A stretch of 64,000 nucleotides of DNA from Pseudomonas frederiksbergensis. Lineage in GTDB: Bacteria; Pseudomonadota; Gammaproteobacteria; Pseudomonadales; Pseudomonadaceae. The notes beneath the pieces are model-generated. The model was not told the DNA's origin, searched no databases, and saw only the letters and a program-made list of their open reading frames with translations. The stretch's first letter is position 1. Each line of letters opens with the position of its first letter. The stretch lies in contig NZ_MOBM01000038.1 of the NCBI RefSeq assembly GCF_003732275.1, positions 62,001-126,000 on the forward strand. Reading direction: 5' to 3'. Both the position numbers and the translations under genes were made by a program. Shown piece by piece: positions 59,942-64,000 of the stretch.

Positions 59942-60181
59942 GGAGCACTCCAAAAAGGGACGGCGAGGCGTGAACTCAGGCTTCCATCGTAGAAAAAAAG
60001 CCCAAGCATTTGCTGCCGACCTTATGGGGCAATTAAGTAGTAAGTGTGGTCTGCAGGCCTGCGACGTGAGGAATCTGCCGAATCTTCCAGGCCCCCTTGT
60101 CAGGCCTTCACGCAGATGGGATACAGGCACCCTAGCGCCGGAAAACCGGTTGATCGCGCACACTGAAAACGGAGACTCGCC

Positions 60182-61039
60182 ATGTCCGCCTCGCAACCTT
60201 CCACTTATGTCTATCGGCCGATGACCGCCGCCGATATTCCTTCGGCCCATGCCTTGTCCGTGCAGTTGAAGTGGCCCCATCGCCAGGAAGACTGGGCGAT
60301 GTTGCAGCGGGTCAGCGAAGGCTTTGTGGTGCTCGATGGTGAGCGACTGATCGGCAGCGCATTCACCTGCCCGCAAGGCAAGTTCGCGACCATCGGCCTG
60401 GTGATCGTCAGTGACGACTATCAGGGCAAGGGGATTGGTCGTCGATTGATGGAATACGCGATGGAGGCTTGCCAGTCATGCATGCCGATGCTCAATGCCA
60501 CCCTCGCCGGCGCACCGCTTTACGCCAGCCAGGGTTTTGTCGAATTCGGCCGGGTTCAGCAGCATCAAGGCCAGGCGCAAGCACCCGCGCTGGAAGCACT
60601 GGCGGACGGTGAAGAATGTCGTCCACTGCGCGCGGCTGATCAGGCACGTCAACTGGAACTGGCCAACGCCGGCAGCGGGCTGGACCGCCAAGCGGTGCTT
60701 ACGGATCTGTTCGAGGTGGTCGAGCATTCGGTGGGCATTGAGCGCGACGGTCAATTGCGTGCCTTCGCCTTGCTGCGCCCTTTCGGTCGTGGTCGTTGCC
60801 TCGGCCCGGTCATCGCCGAGACTCCTGAGCAGGCCAAACACCTGATCGCCGTGTTGTTGGCCCAGGTGCCGGATGCCTTCGTGCGGATCGACATTCCGGC
60901 GGACAGTGTCTTGGGCGAATGGCTGGAGCTGGCCGGCCTCAAGCAGGTCGACACGGTGGCACAAATGGCACTCGGCACACCGCCGCAAGCGGTCAACGGC
61001 GTCCGCCAATTTGCCCTCGTCACCCAAGCCATTGGTTGA
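60182..61039 (+). CDS. GNAT-family N-acetyltransferase
   Basis: This 285-residue protein has a GNAT core in the first 100 residues: ATIGLVIVSDDYQGKGIGRRLM with the acetyl-CoA loop QGKGIG near residue 82. The C-terminal half (VLTDLFEVVEHSVGIERDGQ, LRPFGRGRCLGPVIAE) resembles a second GNAT-like domain in two-domain family members. GGAGACTCGCC precedes the ATG. It is divergent from the aldehyde dehydrogenase (240-base gap, both promoters) and 69 bases before the cupin gene. Acetylation of an amine or imported substrate is plausible; specificity is unknown. Confidence 0.87.
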   Translation: MSASQPSTYVYRPMTAADIPSAHALSVQLKWPHRQEDWAMLQRVSEGFVVLDGERLIGSAFTCPQGKFATIGLVIVSDDYQGKGIGRRLMEYAMEACQSCMPMLNATLAGAPLYASQGFVEFGRVQQHQGQAQAPALEALADGEECRPLRAADQARQLELANAGSGLDRQAVLTDLFEVVEHSVGIERDGQLRAFALLRPFGRGRCLGPVIAETPEQAKHLIAVLLAQVPDAFVRIDIPADSVLGEWLELAGLKQVDTVAQMALGTPPQAVNGVRQFALVTQAIG

Positions 61040-61108
61040 CCCCGGCGCGCGATGAAGCAAGCGCCATCCAACACCTTCTATCCCCCATTTGCAGGGAGCG
61101 TCACCCGT

Positions 61109-61822
61109 ATGTCTCAACCTACCGTTCTGCTGTTGGCTCGCGCCGACGGCAGCCGTATTTCTACGCCTTTCAAAGCAGCCCCCTTGAGCTCCATCGATCC
61201 GTTCATGGACAGTCGTCAGGTCGCCTACACCGGGCCCGACGGCGCATCGGCGGGCATTGTTCACACCAGTAAAACCGTCGATATCGATGACTTTCCGCAC
61301 ACCGAAGTGATCGTGGTCCACGCCGGGCATGTCGTGCTGCAATCCCGGGAACAGACGCTGGAACTGGGGATCGGTGCCAGCGCTGTGATCGGTCGCGGTA
61401 CGGCACTCAAGCTTCAGGCACAACCCGATACTTGCTGGGCCTTCTGCGCCGTCAGCATCCCCACTGCCGAACCGACGCCGGGGCTGACAGCCCTCGACCC
61501 GTTGGCGATGCTGTCACCTTCGGCGGCACCGGAACCGCAAATACTGATCGGACCTACACCGCAGTGCCGATCCCGCAATGCCTTCGAAGATGACGCCACT
61601 GATCTGCGCGTCGGTGTCTGGGATTCGACGCCGTACACCCGCCATGGCCGAGCGCATAAACTCAATGAGCTGATGCACTTGATCGAAGGCAGCGTGACCT
61701 TGCAGGCACCGGATGGAACCAGCGTAACCGTCAACCCCGGTGACACCGTGTTCGTACCGCAAGGCGCACCGTGCGCCTGGAGCAGTGCGCGGTATGTGCG
61801 CAAGGTGTATGCCGTTAAATAA
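61109..61822 (+). CDS. Cupin-domain protein, two-cupin layout
   Basis: This 237-residue protein has two beta-barrel regions: residues about 50-120 (HTEVIVVHAGHVVLQSREQT) and about 160-237 (RHGRAHKLNELMHLIEGSVT, VNPGDTVFVPQGAPCAWSSA), the latter with a complete cupin PGDTVFVPQG. Start 61109 (MSQPTVLLL) follows GGGAG ten bases upstream; 61052 is a longer alternative. It follows the GNAT gene in an apparent two-gene unit. Bicupins bind metal and small ligands; a role in sensing or converting the pathway's substrate is inferred. Confidence 0.85.
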   Translation: MSQPTVLLLARADGSRISTPFKAAPLSSIDPFMDSRQVAYTGPDGASAGIVHTSKTVDIDDFPHTEVIVVHAGHVVLQSREQTLELGIGASAVIGRGTALKLQAQPDTCWAFCAVSIPTAEPTPGLTALDPLAMLSPSAAPEPQILIGPTPQCRSRNAFEDDATDLRVGVWDSTPYTRHGRAHKLNELMHLIEGSVTLQAPDGTSVTVNPGDTVFVPQGAPCAWSSARYVRKVYAVK

Positions 61823-61847
61823 CGCTGACCGATTTGACGCAGTGCAA

Positions 61848-61987
61848 CCTGTGGGAGAGAGCATTCAGCATTATTGTTGGCTGAACCTACGCTATCGCGA
61901 GCAGGCTCGCTCCCACAGGGGATCTGCTGTGAACACATTATTCGTGAACGACGCCGATTCAATGTGGGAGCGAGCCTGCTCGCGATG
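61848..61987. repeat. Three REP arms in one cluster
   Basis: A degenerate left arm (CCTGTGGGAGAGAGCATTC, 61848-61866), a full inverted arm (61891-61920) and a separate full forward arm (TGTGGGAGCGAGCCTGCTCGCGATG, 61963-61987). A doublet with a decayed arm plus a solitary REP. The rest of the 311-base gap 61823-62133 is non-coding. Confidence 0.88.
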
Positions 61988-62133
61988 AGGCCTGAAAAAC
62001 ACCGCAAAACTTGCAGTCAGCCATGCCCCCCGCAGCACTGCGATATTCAGTCCTTAACTGACTGCCATCAGCCGGTTGCGCTGCTTTTATTTTTCAGAGC
62101 CTCAGAACTTCTCTGGGAATCAGCGTCTGTAAA

Positions 62134-63339
62134 TCAGAGGTATTTGAGAATCGCGATGTCGCGACGGCGCTGTTTTAGGTTGGCGAACCAGCGCGTCGGG
62201 AAGAACAGCAACACCCCGAGGATCACGCTCCACAGCCAGACCATGGGCAGGTTATCGAAACCATAATAGGTGCCCTGATTGGCGCCCCAGATCGCAACGG
62301 ACACCAGGTACATGGCCTTGAGCACGTACAGGTGCAGCAAATAGAAGAACATTGGCGCACCGCCGTAGATCGCCAGAGTCGCGGTGGACCAGCGATCCTG
62401 GGCCTTCTCGAACAACGCCAAAAGGATCAGCCCCAGGCCGAGGGTCGGCATCAGAAACATCAGCGACGGCGGGTATTTCTTCGCGCTCATGAAGCTCATG
62501 AACGTGCGCAGGGAATCACCGGTCTGCATCCAAGGCTTCTCGCCGTAGACGTTCAGGTAACGGATGAATACGAACGCCACCAGCAGGCCAACGCCGACTT
62601 TCAGCAAACGGGAAATCCGCTCGGCTGGTTCCATGTCCTTGCCAAACCACGGCCCGATGGCCCAGCCCAGCAGAATCACCCCGATCCACGGCAACACCGG
62701 ATACGTGGTGCGAGCCCGGGTGAACTCGGTGATGTCGATGAACACCCGCTGATGCAGGATCGACCACGGCACGTAGAACGGCGACTCCGGCCCAATAGTC
62801 ACGCCGTCGAGCAGGTTGTGCCCGGCGACAATCGCCACCCCGAGCACGATCAACCAACCGCGCTTGAAGTGCAGCAACCCGGCGAGCACGATCATGCAGA
62901 TGCCGATGCACCAGATCACTTGCAGCCACAACGTCTTGGGCGGGAACTCGGCGTTCCAGGCAAAGCAGACGAACGTGAGTTCCAGAAGCACCAGAAACAG
63001 CCCGCGTTTGAGCAGGAACACTGAAGTCTCATTGGCCGTGTGTTTCTGGCTGTAGAGCCAGGCCGACAAACCGGTGAGGAAGATGAACACCGGGGCGCAG
63101 ATGGTGCTCAGCAATCGGGTGAAGAACAGGTCCGGGGTCACGCTCAAGGCGTCGATCGGGTCGGTCACCTGGCGGTGCAGCAAAAAGGTTTCCCGCACAT
63201 GGTCGACGAGCATGCAGAGCATGACGAAGCCGCGCAGGGCATCGATGGCGAGCATCCGGGTGTTGGTTTTTGCAGCGCTGGAGGCAAGCGCAGGGGAAAC
63301 ACTTCCCGCCTGCCCTGCCACGCTTGTGGATAAGGTCAT
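62134..63339 (-). CDS. DUF1624-type multi-pass membrane protein (acyltransferase-like)
   Basis: This 401-residue inner-membrane protein has about ten helices and the heparan-alpha-glucosaminide N-acetyltransferase-like text MLAIDALRGFVMLCMLVDHV near its start, then LLSTICAPVFIFLTGLSAWL and YPVLPWIGVILLGWAIGPWF. ATG 63339 (MTLSTSVAG) is preferred to GTG 63348; neither has a strong ribosome site. The family is thought to transfer acyl groups across the membrane onto sugars or glycans, but substrates are unknown. It precedes, on the same strand, the DUF4198 gene's downstream side. Confidence 0.87.
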   Translation of the reverse strand: MTLSTSVAGQAGSVSPALASSAAKTNTRMLAIDALRGFVMLCMLVDHVRETFLLHRQVTDPIDALSVTPDLFFTRLLSTICAPVFIFLTGLSAWLYSQKHTANETSVFLLKRGLFLVLLELTFVCFAWNAEFPPKTLWLQVIWCIGICMIVLAGLLHFKRGWLIVLGVAIVAGHNLLDGVTIGPESPFYVPWSILHQRVFIDITEFTRARTTYPVLPWIGVILLGWAIGPWFGKDMEPAERISRLLKVGVGLLVAFVFIRYLNVYGEKPWMQTGDSLRTFMSFMSAKKYPPSLMFLMPTLGLGLILLALFEKAQDRWSTATLAIYGGAPMFFYLLHLYVLKAMYLVSVAIWGANQGTYYGFDNLPMVWLWSVILGVLLFFPTRWFANLKQRRRDIAILKYL

Positions 63340-63378
63340 ATCAGTCACTCATGTCGTGGTCAGTGGACTACCGCTGGC

Positions 63379-64000
63379 TCAGCCCTGTTTCTTCAGCTTG
63401 GCAACTTCCGATGCCGGCAGCTGCGACGGCGCCCGCGGCAAAGGTACCTGACCTTCCTTTCGATAGAACGACAACGTCGAACTGAAGCTCTTCACGTCAA
63501 AGGGTTCGGCCTGGCCCTGGGGATTGATGCGCTCGCCGGCGGTGTGGTCCTTGTATTCGACGGCCACCACATAGATGCCCTGCCAAGGCAGCTCGAAACT
63601 GACCTTGCCGGTCGCATCGGTGCGCCGGGTAAACACTTCGCCGGAACCGGTTTCCAGCACCACGTCGTGATCGGCCAAGGGCTTGTGCGCATAGAACACC
63701 TGGAACTGCGCCTTGCCGGCATCGGCGACACCGGTGGGCACGATATCCAGCGTCAGTTCCGGCGTGCGGGCGCGCAAGTCACCGACCCAACGGGTGGCGG
63801 GCGTCCAGTAAGCCTTTTGGGTTTTATCGCCGTCGTGAAGGTCGAAGATCGGGTAATGCGCGTCCTCGGCCAGCAGCGAGTCATCCACCTTGGATTGATG
63901 CGTCACGGCAAATGCCTGGCGCTGCAAGGTCAGGCTCAACGGTTGAGACTTGTTGCTGATCGACCAGCCCTTGAGTTGCCGAAACCGGTCCATCCCGCCC
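63379..64000 (-). CDS. DUF4198-type periplasmic protein, N-terminus cut by window edge
   Basis: At least 206 residues are visible, open to the right edge; the family usually has about 260 with a signal peptide, so the N-terminus is missing. The visible part (MDRFRQLKGWSISNKSQ onwards) contains ELTLDIVPTGVADAGKAQFQ, then VFYAHKPLADHDVVLETGSG and GKVSFELPWQGIYVVAVEYK, typical of DUF4198 proteins with Ig-like metal or carbohydrate modules. It lies 39 bases upstream of the DUF1624-type gene on the same strand and probably shares its message. Confidence 0.85.
   Translation of the reverse strand, partial: GGMDRFRQLKGWSISNKSQPLSLTLQRQAFAVTHQSKVDDSLLAEDAHYPIFDLHDGDKTQKAYWTPATRWVGDLRARTPELTLDIVPTGVADAGKAQFQVFYAHKPLADHDVVLETGSGEVFTRRTDATGKVSFELPWQGIYVVAVEYKDHTAGERINPQGQAEPFDVKSFSSTLSFYRKEGQVPLPRAPSQLPASEVAKLKKQG

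Noticed and set aside
58670..59992. 440-codon plus-strand frame opposite the aldehyde dehydrogenase
   Set aside because: Antisense shadow without domain or ribosome site.
1..64000. CRISPR arrays, IS elements, integrases, attachment sites
   Set aside because: No regularly spaced direct repeats, transposase or integrase text was found; the repeats seen are REP-type palindromes.

Overview
The window reads as chromosomal DNA of a fluorescent-group Pseudomonas. The reasons are the GC-rich coding style with long antisense shadow frames, many copies of the palindrome GTGGGAGCGAGCCTGCTCGCGAT typical of that group, a phb (short-chain PHB) locus arranged as in some environmental pseudomonads, and gene families shared with P. 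putida and P. fluorescens. The species is an inference. I see no IS element, prophage, integrase or CRISPR array.

Left part (1-16,000). A PHB locus comes first: a divergent AraC-type regulator (cut by the left edge), then acetoacetyl-CoA reductase, thiolase and class I PHA synthase, with a strong hairpin terminator between thiolase and synthase. A visibly AT-richer block follows: an Lrp/AsnC regulator, an acetylpolyamine-amidohydrolase-like deacetylase, ornithine cyclodeaminase and a CycA-type permease, which together suggest import, deacetylation and conversion of an ornithine derivative to proline. After a small lipoprotein and a divergent RidA-like/LysR pair there is a stress island: a KGG-repeat protein, a ClpP-like peptidase and a three-gene envelope operon (nutrient-deprivation-type protein, holin-X-like protein, DUF3618 protein). 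A small unknown gene at 15,545-15,847 has an unusually structured 5' leader.

Middle (16,000-43,700). A tctCBA tripartite tricarboxylate transporter is followed by a complete selenocysteine module: tRNA-Sec, selB, selA, fdhE and formate dehydrogenase-N fdnGHI, whose alpha subunit reads through an in-frame TGA (Sec197). Next come a PatB/MalY-type lyase, an YghA-like SDR, an overlapping pncC/unknown/YetF trio, a Yip1-like membrane protein, a CPA1 antiporter, a hemerythrin protein, an orphan hybrid histidine kinase, an orphan zeta-toxin-like kinase, and an overlapping DNA-repair pair (PD-(D/E)XK-DinG-type helicase and FAN1-like VRR nuclease).

Right part (43,700-64,000). A long minus-strand catabolic region, read from its upstream end, holds a HAD type II hydrolase, a DadA/PuuB-like amine oxidase, a complete peptide/opine-type ABC transporter, a three-subunit HcnABC/opine-oxidase-like dehydrogenase, an ArgE-like deacylase, a succinate-semialdehyde-type dehydrogenase and a tartrate/D-malate-type dehydrogenase. 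A second aldehyde dehydrogenase with a divergent GNAT and cupin pair flanks it. The layout points to import of an N-substituted amino acid or opine-like compound, oxidative cleavage at nitrogen, deacylation, and oxidation of the carbon skeleton. The window ends with a DUF1624-type membrane protein and a DUF4198 protein cut by the right edge.
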